From Actinomycetes bacterium (GTDB lineage: Bacteria; Actinomycetota; Actinomycetes; Actinomycetales; Cellulomonadaceae): a DNA stretch of 29,667 bases. Below the pieces are notes generated by a model that had not been told where the DNA came from, made no database searches, and was given only the letters and a program-made list of their open reading frames with translations. A program made the translations under genes and the position numbers. This document shows positions 14,129-22,291 of this stretch, one piece after another (the stretch's first letter is position 1; each line of letters begins with the position of its first letter). The stretch covers positions 1-29,667 of the forward strand of contig JAEWEJ010000342.1 in assembly GCA_023389455.1 (NCBI GenBank), read 5' to 3'.

Positions 14129-15183
14129 CGTGCTCCTCTTCTCGAGCTGACGGCGGACTGGCCCGTCGCGGTGAACTCCTGCGCCAGCCCGGCGCGGTGC
14201 AGCTCGGCGAGCTGCTCGTCGGTGACGGTGAACGGACCGATGTCCGTCGACTTGCCGCCGTCCCAGTTGTACTGGTCGCGCAGCAGCATCGACGTCGTCG
14301 TCTCGTACGTCCACCGCGGCTCGGTCTCGGTCGGCGGGTACACGGTGACCTCGCCGACCACGGACCACTGGATCCCGCCCATCGCGTAGAACCAGTCCTG
14401 GCTGAGGTCCTTCGTGACGTAGAAACCGGTCCAGGGCGACGTCAGCGGGTAGGTGACGGGCCCGTCGACCCCGTCCTCCTGGGCGCGCAGCACCGCGGTG
14501 ACACCCATCTCGTCCTGCAGGTCCGTGTACTCCTGGCCCAGCGCAGGCACGTCGGCCAGCAGCCGGTCGACGTCCTGCAGCAGCGGCTCACCACTGTTGC
14601 CGAGGAAGTGCAGGAGGTTGCGCGACGCGTTCGGCCACGTGCCCGAGAGCGCGTTCGCGCCCGCCTCCGCGGCGAACTTCGTCGCGTGGTTGCCGGGTCC
14701 GGCACCTTCGGAGTCGTACTCCCCCGCGCCGGCGTCCACGGCCTGCCACGGGGGCGGCTCGGGCACGGGCACGCTCTCGCCCGGCACCGGGTCCCCGAGA
14801 CCCGGCGACCCCTGCGAGCCGCCGGTCGTCGGCTCGGGTCCGGGCGAGGGCTCCGTCCGCCCGCGGTCGTCGCGCCTGCTGTCGCGCGCGTCGCGCGCGG
14901 TGTCACGCCGGTCGGCGTCGGAGCCGTCCGCCCCGGTGCCGTCCTGCGTGCCGCCCGCGGGGGCGGGCGGCGCCTCGGCCGCGCAGGCGATGCCGTCGAT
15001 CCCGCAGAACGCCGCGCCGATCGCGCTCGTCAGGGCCGGACCCACCCGCGCGGCGCCCGCGACCACCGCCCCGACGAGGACCACGGCGACGACCACGACA
15101 CCGACGTACTCGGCGGTGCTGATGCCCCGGTCGTCGCGACGCACGGCGGCGGCCGGACGCCGGACGAGGCGCAGGAGGGTCAC
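14125..15183 (-). CDS. Flp/TadE-type pilin-like protein with a large C-terminal domain
   Basis: A 352-residue protein from GTG 15183. Residues 1-46 are a type IV prepilin-like segment: basic leader, RG at 19-20, then ISTAEY with Glu at position +5 after the expected cleavage site, followed by a 20-residue hydrophobic helix. Residues 60-67 hold two cysteines. Residues about 70-150 are a disordered Asp/Arg/Pro/Gly linker. The C-terminal 190 residues form a globular domain (LLHFLGNSGEPLLQDVDRLL...DWFYAMGGIQWSVVGEVTVY...RDQYNWDGGKSTDIGPFTV...EQLAELHRAGLAQEF). I recall similar RDxYNWDxGKS endings in secreted actinobacterial proteins of unknown function. True Flp pilins are only about 50-70 residues, so this is a fusion. 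It is coupled by ATGA to the lipoprotein. Confidence 0.78.
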   Translation of the reverse strand: MTLLRLVRRPAAAVRRDDRGISTAEYVGVVVVAVVLVGAVVAGAARVGPALTSAIGAAFCGIDGIACAAEAPPAPAGGTQDGTGADGSDADRRDTARDARDSRRDDRGRTEPSPGPEPTTGGSQGSPGLGDPVPGESVPVPEPPPWQAVDAGAGEYDSEGAGPGNHATKFAAEAGANALSGTWPNASRNLLHFLGNSGEPLLQDVDRLLADVPALGQEYTDLQDEMGVTAVLRAQEDGVDGPVTYPLTSPWTGFYVTKDLSQDWFYAMGGIQWSVVGEVTVYPPTETEPRWTYETTTSMLLRDQYNWDGGKSTDIGPFTVTDEQLAELHRAGLAQEFTATGQSAVSSRRGAR

Positions 15184-15235
15184 GACGGGACAAACTACCC
15201 CACGCCGGTCGCCGCCTCCGCCTCGTCGGTGCAGG

Positions 15236-17311
15236 TCACCCCCGGTGGTGCTTCTCCGGGATCGGCGCCTCGCCGCTGGCCCGCTGCGCGCGGTAGTACG
15301 CCCGCGCCTCGTCCTGCCGCACCTGCTCCTGCCCCGACGCGATGGGCGCCCGCAGGTGCTCCGGCCCGTAGCCGAACGCGTCGACCAGGTCCTGCGCGTG
15401 CGGCCGCAGCCGCGCCAGCAGGCGCTCGATGTACGACGTGACGGTGCGGGCGCGCCCGGCGGACAGGCGCCCGTTGACCAGGTACCACGCGAGGTTGCGC
15501 TCGACGAGCGTGAGCCCGAACAGGTCACGCACCCACGTGAGGACCTGCTTCGTGCCCGGGTCCTCGACCCGCTCGACGGCCCGCGTGAACGCCTCCCACT
15601 GCACGCGCTCGGCGTGCGCGCGGGCTGCCTCGATGAGCTCGTGCTGGTGGGCGTTGAACAGGTCCGCGGCCTTCTCCGGGCTCATCTTGCGGGCCGGCGC
15701 CAGCGCCTGCGCGACGTGCGCGACCATCGTCTCGACGCGGTCGGTGAGCAGGTCGCGCTGGGTCTGCGGGTCACGCAGCTGGCCCACGGACCGGCGGGCG
15801 TCGCCGCGGTCCCCGAGGGTCTGGACGGCCCGGATCAGCGGCGTGCGGTGCATCGCGGCGTCGGCGACGCGGTCGACGACGAACCGCGCCAGGTCACCGC
15901 GGTCGGCCTGCGTGACCTTGAGCGCCTTGGCGTAGTCCCCGAGCAGCCGCTTGGCGACGAGCTGGTACAGCACGGTGTTGTCACCCTCGAACGTCACGTA
16001 CACGTCGAGGTCCGCGTGCAGCCCCGTCAGGCGGTTCTCCGCCATGAAGCCCGCACCGCCGCACGCCTCGCGGCACGTCTGCAGCGTGCGCAGCGCGTTC
16101 CACGTGGACGTGGGCTTGAGCGCCGCGGCCAGCGTCTCGAGGTCCTCGCGGTTCTCCGGGGTGTCGCCCCGGCCGGAGAACACCTCGTCGAAGGCGGCGA
16201 GCAGCTCCTCGTGGGCGAACGCCGTGGCGTACGCGTCCGCCACCAGCGGCAGCAGGCGGCGCTGGTGCTGGCCGTAGTCGAGCAGCACGACCTCCTCGCC
16301 GGTGCCGCCGGCGAACTGCCGGCGCTGGTTGGCGTACGTCACCGCGATGGCCAGGGCGATCTTGCTCGCGTTGGCGGCGGCGCCGTCCAGCGAGACCCGC
16401 CCCTGCACGAGCGTGCCGAGCATGGTGAAGAAGCGCCGGCCCGGGCTCTTGATCGGCGAGGAGTACGTGCCGTCGGGGGCGACGTCGCCGTAGCGGTTGA
16501 GCAGGTTGGTGCGCGGGACGCGGACGCCGCTGAAGTGCAGGCGGCCGTTGTCGATGCCGTTGAGGCCGCCCTTGACCCCGTCGTCCTCGCCGCCGATCCC
16601 GGGCAGGAACTCCATCGTCTGCGGGTCGCGGATCGGCACGTAGAACGCGTGCACGCCGTGGTTGACGCGCGGGCCGCCGGGCGCGGCCGTCACCAGCTGC
16701 GCGAACACGACGGCCGCCGTGCCGTGCACCGCCGCGTTGCCGAGGTAGCCCTTCCAGGCCGCGCGGAACGGCGTGTGGATGACGAACTCCTGCGTCTGCG
16801 CGTCGTACTCCGCGGTCGTCCCGATCGACGCGACGTCGGAGCCGTGGCCCGCCTCCGTCATCGCGAACGCGCCCGGGACCTGCAGGTGCATCGCGTCGGA
16901 CAGGAACGTGTCGTGGTGGTGCGCCGTGCCCAGGTGCAGGATCGCCGAGGCGAACAGCCCCCACTGCACGCCGGCCTTGATCTGCAGCGACGGGTCGCCG
17001 GCGACGAGCTCCTCGAAGCGCGCGAGCGAGCCGCCGTGGTCGTCGGCGCCGCCCAGGTGCGCAGGGAAGGAGCGCAGGACGTCGTGGTCGGCCTCGAGGG
17101 CCCGCAGCTGCGCGAGGACGCGCTCGCGGTGCTCGGCCACCGACTGGCCCTCGATCTTCTGGAAGAACGGGTCCGCGGTGACCGCGCGGGCCTCGCGGCG
17201 CAGCTGCGCGTACTGCCCCAGCAGCAGGTTCTCCAGCGCGGCGACGTCGACGCGCGGAGGCGTGGCGGCGACGACGGGACGGGACGTGGGGCGGTCGGTG
17301 GTGGTGGTCAT
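15236..17311 (-). CDS. Acyl-CoA oxidase/dehydrogenase family flavoprotein
   Basis: A 691-residue FAD enzyme of the acyl-CoA oxidase type, which introduces the trans-2 double bond in beta-oxidation. AMTEAGHGSDVASIGTTAEY (150-169), EFVIHTP and GNAAVHGTAAVVFAQL form the flavin/substrate domain. RRQFAGG (about 330-336), the helical domain and TFEGDN with Glu442 as likely catalytic base follow; the acyl-CoA oxidase C-terminal domain takes about 500-650. The length fits oxidases rather than the 380-residue dehydrogenases, though in actinobacteria the electron acceptor is uncertain. ATG 17311 overlaps the TetR stop by ATGA, so the two are cotranscribed and probably co-regulated. It lies opposite the thiolase operon. 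Confidence 0.92.
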   Translation of the reverse strand: MTTTTDRPTSRPVVAATPPRVDVAALENLLLGQYAQLRREARAVTADPFFQKIEGQSVAEHRERVLAQLRALEADHDVLRSFPAHLGGADDHGGSLARFEELVAGDPSLQIKAGVQWGLFASAILHLGTAHHHDTFLSDAMHLQVPGAFAMTEAGHGSDVASIGTTAEYDAQTQEFVIHTPFRAAWKGYLGNAAVHGTAAVVFAQLVTAAPGGPRVNHGVHAFYVPIRDPQTMEFLPGIGGEDDGVKGGLNGIDNGRLHFSGVRVPRTNLLNRYGDVAPDGTYSSPIKSPGRRFFTMLGTLVQGRVSLDGAAANASKIALAIAVTYANQRRQFAGGTGEEVVLLDYGQHQRRLLPLVADAYATAFAHEELLAAFDEVFSGRGDTPENREDLETLAAALKPTSTWNALRTLQTCREACGGAGFMAENRLTGLHADLDVYVTFEGDNTVLYQLVAKRLLGDYAKALKVTQADRGDLARFVVDRVADAAMHRTPLIRAVQTLGDRGDARRSVGQLRDPQTQRDLLTDRVETMVAHVAQALAPARKMSPEKAADLFNAHQHELIEAARAHAERVQWEAFTRAVERVEDPGTKQVLTWVRDLFGLTLVERNLAWYLVNGRLSAGRARTVTSYIERLLARLRPHAQDLVDAFGYGPEHLRAPIASGQEQVRQDEARAYYRAQRASGEAPIPEKHHRG

Positions 17312-18228
17312 CGCTGCTCCCTGGTGGTGTGCCCGGCGTCGTCGCCGGCCGTGTGCTGCTGCTCCGCCGGGTGGGCGGGGGTGCGGGGACGGGTGTCGAG
17401 GGGGGGGGTGCCGACCGGGGCCGGCTGCGCAGGTGGCCGCGGGTGGGTGCGGGCGAGCAGCCCCACCGGCCCGGCCCACAGCCACGCGGCGACCTGGGCG
17501 GTGAGGGTCTCGCGGTCCGGGGTGCCCGGCTCGGCACGGTGGGCCAGCCACCACTCGCCGGCGCCGCGGACGAACCCGACGGCGCCCGCGGCCCAGGACT
17601 CGGCGAGCGCGACGGTCACCGGGTCCGGCCCGGTGTCGGACTCCTCGGCCTCCGGGCGGCGTGCGACACGGACGTCGTCGCGGTCCTCCGTGAGGCCGCG
17701 GGCGAAGGGCGCCGCGACGAGGGCCGTGACCGAGTCGAGGAAGTGGCCCAGCGGCCCGCCGGACTCCACCGAGCCGTCACGCGTCACGAACGCGTACACG
17801 TGCGGCGACGACTCGATCATCTCGAGGTACACCGCGACCATCGCGCGCAGGCCGTCGCGGGGCGTGGGTGCCACGCGCAGCACGCCCTCCAGGGCCCCGC
17901 GGATCTGCAGGACGACCGCCTCCGCGACCGCGATCTGCAGGCCGGTCTTGTCGGTGAAGTACCGGTAGACGATCGACTTGGAGGTGCCCGCGGCGGCCGC
18001 GATCTCCTCCATCGAGACGTCGGGGCCGCGGTGGTGCACGGTCTTGCGCGCGACCCGCACGAGCTCGGCACGGCGGGCCTCGCGGTGGTCGGCCCAGCGC
18101 GTCGAACGGCCGTCCGCGGGGGCGTCGTCGTCGGTCCCGACGGCCGGGTCGCGGGTCGGCGGAGCGGGCGGCGGCACGACGTGCCGGGCCGGCGCATCAT
18201 CGCGCGATCGGTTCGAGGAGGTCGCCAT
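17308..18228 (-). CDS. TetR-family regulator of the fatty-acid locus
   Basis: A 306-residue protein. ATG 18228 has GGGAG about five bases upstream. The first 50 residues are a Pro/Asp-rich extension. The helix-turn-helix domain spans about 50-100 (RAELVRVARKTVHHRG, then MEEIAAAAGTSKSIVYRYF). The C-terminal ligand domain ends near 260, followed by a disordered Pro-rich tail. Position between the oxidase and the divergent thiolase operon suggests it represses both in response to an acyl-CoA. The tail is encoded across a run of nine C (17408-17400 on this strand), a possible slippage site. The 3' end overlaps the oxidase start by ATGA. Confidence 0.88.
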   Translation of the reverse strand: MATSSNRSRDDAPARHVVPPPAPPTRDPAVGTDDDAPADGRSTRWADHREARRAELVRVARKTVHHRGPDVSMEEIAAAAGTSKSIVYRYFTDKTGLQIAVAEAVVLQIRGALEGVLRVAPTPRDGLRAMVAVYLEMIESSPHVYAFVTRDGSVESGGPLGHFLDSVTALVAAPFARGLTEDRDDVRVARRPEAEESDTGPDPVTVALAESWAAGAVGFVRGAGEWWLAHRAEPGTPDRETLTAQVAAWLWAGPVGLLARTHPRPPAQPAPVGTPPLDTRPRTPAHPAEQQHTAGDDAGHTTREQR

Positions 18229-18282
18229 CGACGCTCCCGGAGTGACGGGGCTCACGCAACCGAAGGTATCAGGTACTGTGAG

Positions 18283-18333
18283 TTCCGGACACCCTTCCGG
18301 GACGAACGTCCCTCCCGCCAGGGACCGGGTCCC
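18283..18333. promoter_or_regulatory. Candidate operators between tetR and thiolase
   Basis: The 151-bp divergent intergenic region holds two short palindromes with the same arms, GGGAC-GAAC-GTCCC (18299-18312) and GGGAC-CGG-GTCCC (18321-18333), about two helical turns apart. TTCCGG also occurs twice directly (18283-18288 and 18295-18300). A possible -10, TACTGT, sits at 18274-18279. GC-rich palindromes arise easily by chance here, so this is tentative. Confidence 0.35.
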
Positions 18334-18379
18334 GCGAACGACCGCACGTCACCGACGCCGATGCGAGAGGGAACGCCAG

Positions 18380-19744
18380 ATGGCCACCCGCAAGCCGAGC
18401 ACGTCCCCCGCCACGCCGACCACGCCCGCCGCCCTGCCGCGCACCGCGTACGTGCTCGGCGGCAACCGGATCCCCTTCGCCCGGGCGGGGGGCAGGTACG
18501 CCCAGGCGAGCAACCAGGACATGCTCACCGCCGCGCTCGACGGCCTCGTCGCCCGCTACGGGCTGCAGGGCGAGACGATCGGTGAGGTCGCCGCCGGGGC
18601 CGTGCTCAAGCACAGCCGCGACTTCAACCTCACGCGCGAGGCCGTGCTCGGCTCGGCGCTGGCCGCCACGACGCCCGCGTACGACGTGCAGCAGGCGTGC
18701 GCGACCGGCCTGGAGACCGTCGTCTCGCTGTCCAACAAGATCCGCCTCGGCCAGCTCGAGTCCGCGATCGCCGGCGGCGTCGACACGACGTCCGACGCGC
18801 CCATCGCCGTCAGCGACCGCCTGCGCCGCGTGCTGCTCGACCTGTCGCACGCGAAGACGCCGCAGCAGCGGCTCAAGGCGGTCGCCCGGCTGCGCCCCAA
18901 GGACCTCGCCCCGGCGACGCCCCGCACGTCCGAGCCGCGCACCCACCTGTCGATGGGTGAGCACCAGGCCCTGACCACCGCGCAGTGGGGCATCACGCGC
19001 GAGGCGCAGGACGAGCTCGCGCTGCGCAGCCACCAGCGCCTCGCCGCCGCGTACGACGCCGGGTTCTTCGACGACCTCGTCACCCCCTACCGGGGCCTGA
19101 CCCGCGACGCGAACCTGCGCGCCGACTCCTCGCTCGAGAAGCTCGCGAAGCTCAAGCCGACGTTCGGCCTCGGCCTGGACGCCCCGGCCACCATGACGGC
19201 CGGCAACTCCACGCCCCTGACGGACGGCGCGTCGACGGTGCTGCTCGGTTCCGCGCAGTGGGCCGCCTCCCACGACCTCACGCCGCTCGCCGCGGTCCTC
19301 GACGCCGAGGCCGGTGCCGTCGACTTCGTGCACGGCGTCGACGGGCTGCTCATGGCCCCGGTGTTCGCCGTCCCGCGGCTGCTCGCGCGGCACGGGCTGC
19401 GGCTGGAGGACCTCGACTACGTCGAGATCCACGAGGCGTTCGCGTCGACCGTGCTCACCACGCTGGCCGCGTGGGAGTCGGCCGAGTTCGGCCGCGAGCG
19501 CCTGGGGCTGGACGGCGCGTTCGGCACCGTCGACCCCGCGCGGCTCAACGTGCACGGGTCGTCGCTGGCCGCCGGGCACCCGTTCGCCGCGACAGGCGGG
19601 CGCATCGTCGCCACGATCGCCAAGGAGCTGCACGCCCGACGCGCCGCCCAGGTGGCCGCCGGCGACGACTCCCCCGTCCGCGCGCTCGTCTCGATCTGCG
19701 CGGCCGGCGGCCTGGGCCTCACCGCCCTCCTCGAGGCAGCCTGA
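18380..19744 (+). CDS. Acetyl-CoA C-acyltransferase (thiolase), FadI/FadA2-like
   Basis: A 454-residue thiolase. ATG 18380 follows GAGAGGGA. The acyl-accepting Cys107 is in QQACATG, the catalytic His in LNVHGSSLAAGHPFAATG, and the second Cys in SICAAGGLG near the C-terminus. TMTAGNSTPLTDGAS is also diagnostic. It cleaves 3-ketoacyl-CoA with CoA, the last step of beta-oxidation, or condenses acyl-CoA in reverse. The long form with insert matches FadI/FadA2-type enzymes. It leads a three-gene operon with FabG4-like and MaoC-like proteins, a set also seen near fadA2 in mycobacteria, though there the thiolase is on the opposite strand from fabG4. Cytoplasmic. Confidence 0.93.
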   Translation: MATRKPSTSPATPTTPAALPRTAYVLGGNRIPFARAGGRYAQASNQDMLTAALDGLVARYGLQGETIGEVAAGAVLKHSRDFNLTREAVLGSALAATTPAYDVQQACATGLETVVSLSNKIRLGQLESAIAGGVDTTSDAPIAVSDRLRRVLLDLSHAKTPQQRLKAVARLRPKDLAPATPRTSEPRTHLSMGEHQALTTAQWGITREAQDELALRSHQRLAAAYDAGFFDDLVTPYRGLTRDANLRADSSLEKLAKLKPTFGLGLDAPATMTAGNSTPLTDGASTVLLGSAQWAASHDLTPLAAVLDAEAGAVDFVHGVDGLLMAPVFAVPRLLARHGLRLEDLDYVEIHEAFASTVLTTLAAWESAEFGRERLGLDGAFGTVDPARLNVHGSSLAAGHPFAATGGRIVATIAKELHARRAAQVAAGDDSPVRALVSICAAGGLGLTALLEAA

Positions 19745-19818
19745 CCGGCGTCAGCCGCCCCGCCCGCACCCTGCCGGGAGCGGGCCACCCAGCCGGACCC
19801 GACGACGCAGGAGTCGTG

Positions 19819-21210
19819 ATGACCGACCGCTACCTCGAGCTCGTCAACAGCGGGCTCACCCAGAAGCTCGCGAAGCAGCTCGGCCTGCCGCGCCCCGCGG
19901 TGCTGCGCCGCCACCGCCCCGGCCTGCCACTGCTCGACGGCCCGGCGCTGGTGCTGGGTTCCGGGCCCGACGCCGACGCCCTGGCCACGCTGCTGTCCTC
20001 GCCCCCGGGGGGTGCCACCCCCACCGGTGACACCCCGGCCGTCCTCGACGGCTGGGACGTCGAGGTGCACCGGCACCCGTCGCCGGACACCCGGTACGCG
20101 GCCGTCGTGCTCGTGCTCACCGACGTCGAGCACCCGGACGACCTGACGGCTCCGGTCCTGGCCGCCGCGAGCACGCTGAGGACGCTGCGCTCCGGCGCGC
20201 GCGTCGTCACGGTCTCGCGCCCCGCGCTCGAGTCCGACGCCCCGGCGGTCGCGGCCGCCCGGCAGGGGGTCGACGGGTTCCTCCGGTCGCTGGCCAAGGA
20301 GCTGCGAGCGGGTGGCACCGCCAACGGCGTCGTCGTCGCCGAGCCGGTGGCCGTCACGGCGCCGAGCGTCGTCGCGGCGCTGCGGTTCTTCCTGTCCACG
20401 CGCTCGGCGTTCGTCGACGGGCAGCTGCTCGAGGTCGACTCCGACGCCGGTGAGCTGCCCACCGACTGGGATGAGCCGCTGGCCGGCAAGGTCGCGGTGG
20501 TCACGGGTGCCGCGCGCGGCATCGGCGCGGCCATCGCCGACGTGCTCGCGCGCGACGGCGCCACCGTCGTGGCGGTCGACGTGCCCGCCGCGGGCGAGCA
20601 GCTGGCCCAGGTCGCCAACCGCGTGCGCGGCACCGCGCTGCAGCTCGACGTCACCGCCCCCGACGCGGGCGACCGGATCCTCGAGCACGCCAGGGCCCGT
20701 CACGGCCGGCTCGACATCGTCGTCCACAACGCCGGCATCACGCGGGACAAGCTGCTCGCCAACATGAGCGACGACAAGTGGGCCTCGGTGCTGGCCGTGA
20801 ACATCGACTCCCAGCTGCGCATCAACGAGGCGCTCCTGACGTCCGGCGACTTCGTCGAGGCGCCGCGCATCGTCTCCCTGGCGTCCACGTCGGGCATCGC
20901 GGGCAACCGCGGCCAGACCAACTACGCCACCTCCAAGGGCGGCGTCATCGGCATGGTCCGGGCGACCGCGCCGCTGCTCGTCCCCTTCGGCGGTACCGCG
21001 AACGCGGTGGCGCCCGGGTTCATCGAGACCGAGATGACCGCGCGCATCCCGGCCGTGACCCGGCAGGTCGCGCGCCGGCTGAACTCGCTGCAGCAGGGCG
21101 GGCAGCCCGTGGACGTGGCCGAGGCCATCGCGTTCCTCGCGTCGCCGGCCGCCGGAGGCGTCATCGGCCGCACGCTGCGGGTCTGCGGCCAGAACATGGT
21201 GGGCCGGTGA
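19819..21210 (+). CDS. fabG: High-molecular-weight 3-oxoacyl reductase (FabG4-like)
   Basis: A 463-residue protein, about twice the size of classical FabG. Residues 1-215 form a degenerate, flavodoxin-like Rossmann domain, and residues about 222-463 a full short-chain dehydrogenase. In the latter, TGAARGIG (229-236) binds the dinucleotide, NAG is at 304-306, and the catalytic set is S356, Y369 and K373. Two-domain enzymes of this kind (M. tuberculosis FabG4) reduce 3-ketoacyl-CoA with NADH. ATG 19819 follows AGGAG and opens MTDRYLELVNSG, the family's usual start. It is 74 bases after the thiolase and overlaps the dehydratase by GTGA. Confidence 0.92.
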   Translation: MTDRYLELVNSGLTQKLAKQLGLPRPAVLRRHRPGLPLLDGPALVLGSGPDADALATLLSSPPGGATPTGDTPAVLDGWDVEVHRHPSPDTRYAAVVLVLTDVEHPDDLTAPVLAAASTLRTLRSGARVVTVSRPALESDAPAVAAARQGVDGFLRSLAKELRAGGTANGVVVAEPVAVTAPSVVAALRFFLSTRSAFVDGQLLEVDSDAGELPTDWDEPLAGKVAVVTGAARGIGAAIADVLARDGATVVAVDVPAAGEQLAQVANRVRGTALQLDVTAPDAGDRILEHARARHGRLDIVVHNAGITRDKLLANMSDDKWASVLAVNIDSQLRINEALLTSGDFVEAPRIVSLASTSGIAGNRGQTNYATSKGGVIGMVRATAPLLVPFGGTANAVAPGFIETEMTARIPAVTRQVARRLNSLQQGGQPVDVAEAIAFLASPAAGGVIGRTLRVCGQNMVGR

Positions 21211-22103
21211 CCCCGGGGCCGATCTCGGAGGTCGCGCTGCCGGGCGTGCCCGGCCTCGGTGGGCTGTACGGGCGGGGCCTGCTCGCCTCCGCGCGCCTCG
21301 GTGCGACCGGTGGGGCGCGGGCGACGTCCCGGGGCCTGCCCGACGTGGCCTACGTCGTGGGCGACGTCCGCGCCGACGCCGACCACCTGACCGCCTACCA
21401 GCACCTGCTGCACGAGCCCGCGACGGACGCGCTGCCCGCCGGGTACGTGCACGTGCTCGCGTTCCCGGTGGCGATGGCGCTGATGGTGCGGCCCGACTTC
21501 CCGCTGCCGCTGCTCGGGATGGTGCACCTGGCCAACCGCGTCGAGCAGCGCCGGCCGCTCGCGCTCGGCGACCGGCTCGCCGTGCGGGCCTGGTCCCAGG
21601 ACCTGCGCCCGCACCGCTCCGGGACGCAGGTGGACCTCGTGACCGAGGTGAGCGTCGACGGCGAGGTCGCGTGGCTCGGCGTCTCGACGTACCTCGCCAA
21701 GGGCGTCCGCCTGCCCGACGCCCCGCGCGACGAGACCCCGCGCGCGGAGTTCACGCCTCCGGTGCGCACCGGCCGCTGGGAGCTGCCCGCCGACGTCGGG
21801 CGCCGGTACGCCGCCGTCTCCGGGGACCGGAACCCCATCCACCTGTCCCCCGTCACCGCGCGGGCGCTGGGGTTCAAGCGGGCGATCGCGCACGGCATGT
21901 ACACCGCGTCGCGCGCGCTGGCGGACGTGGGCACCGCACGCGGCGACGCGTTCGTCTGGTCGGTCGAGTTCGCCGCCCCGGTCCTGCTGCCCGCGACGCC
22001 CGACGTGCGGGTCGGCCCGGACGGCGAGGGGCACGCGTTCACCGTCTGGCACCCGCGCTCGGGCCGGCTGCACCTCGCGGGTCAGGTCACGCCGCTGCCC
22101 TGA
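21207..22103 (+). CDS. MaoC-type double hot-dog enoyl/3-hydroxyacyl hydratase-dehydratase
   Basis: A 298-residue protein. GTG 21207 overlaps the stop of the reductase gene (GTGA), implying coupled translation. The C-terminal hot-dog carries the R-hydratase signature YAAVSGDRNPIHLSPVTARALGF with catalytic Asp207 and His212, then IAHGMY. The N-terminal hot-dog lacks the catalytic pair, as in double hot-dog hydratases such as HtdX. It interconverts (R)-3-hydroxyacyl and trans-2-enoyl thioesters. With the reductase and thiolase upstream and the acyl-CoA oxidase opposite, it would complete a fatty-acid degradation or elongation cycle. The longer frame to 20778 is a shadow of the reductase. Confidence 0.9.
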   Translation: MTPGPISEVALPGVPGLGGLYGRGLLASARLGATGGARATSRGLPDVAYVVGDVRADADHLTAYQHLLHEPATDALPAGYVHVLAFPVAMALMVRPDFPLPLLGMVHLANRVEQRRPLALGDRLAVRAWSQDLRPHRSGTQVDLVTEVSVDGEVAWLGVSTYLAKGVRLPDAPRDETPRAEFTPPVRTGRWELPADVGRRYAAVSGDRNPIHLSPVTARALGFKRAIAHGMYTASRALADVGTARGDAFVWSVEFAAPVLLPATPDVRVGPDGEGHAFTVWHPRSGRLHLAGQVTPLP

Positions 22104-22127
22104 CCACCCGCGGCCTCCTCCGCCCGG

Positions 22128-22228
22128 CCCCCAGCCCGCGAGAGGGCGATCCAGCCCCACCCCCAGCCCGCGAGAGGTCGATCCAGCACACCCCACCTGT
22201 GCTGGATCGACCTCCCGCCGGCTGGGGG
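22128..22228. repeat. Two direct 28-bp repeats plus an inverted copy forming a ~31-bp hairpin
   Basis: Copy A (22128-22155) and copy B (22160-22187) both read CCCCCAGCCCGCGAGAGG at the start and differ at one base. The reverse complement of 22201-22228 differs from B at two positions. B and the inverted copy fold into a stem of 28 bp with two mismatches; ACA/TGT extend it to 31 bp around a 7-nt loop. It starts 24 bases after the dehydratase stop and would act as a terminator. The duplicated arm is more than a terminator needs and looks like a dispersed palindromic repeat. Confidence 0.85.
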
Positions 22229-22291
22229 TCGCGCTGCGCAACGGCACCCGTGCCGGGGCGGGGTGTCCCCGGGCCGTGGGAGGGTCGGGGC

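Noticed and set aside
14453..17968. 1171-codon plus-strand open frame
   Set aside because: It is antisense to the acyl-CoA oxidase, TetR and pilin-like genes, all with clear family motifs. Its translation is Arg/Val/Asp-rich without domains.
22128..22228. CRISPR-like repeats
   Set aside because: Only two direct copies separated by four bases plus one inverted copy; no spacer pattern and no cas genes.
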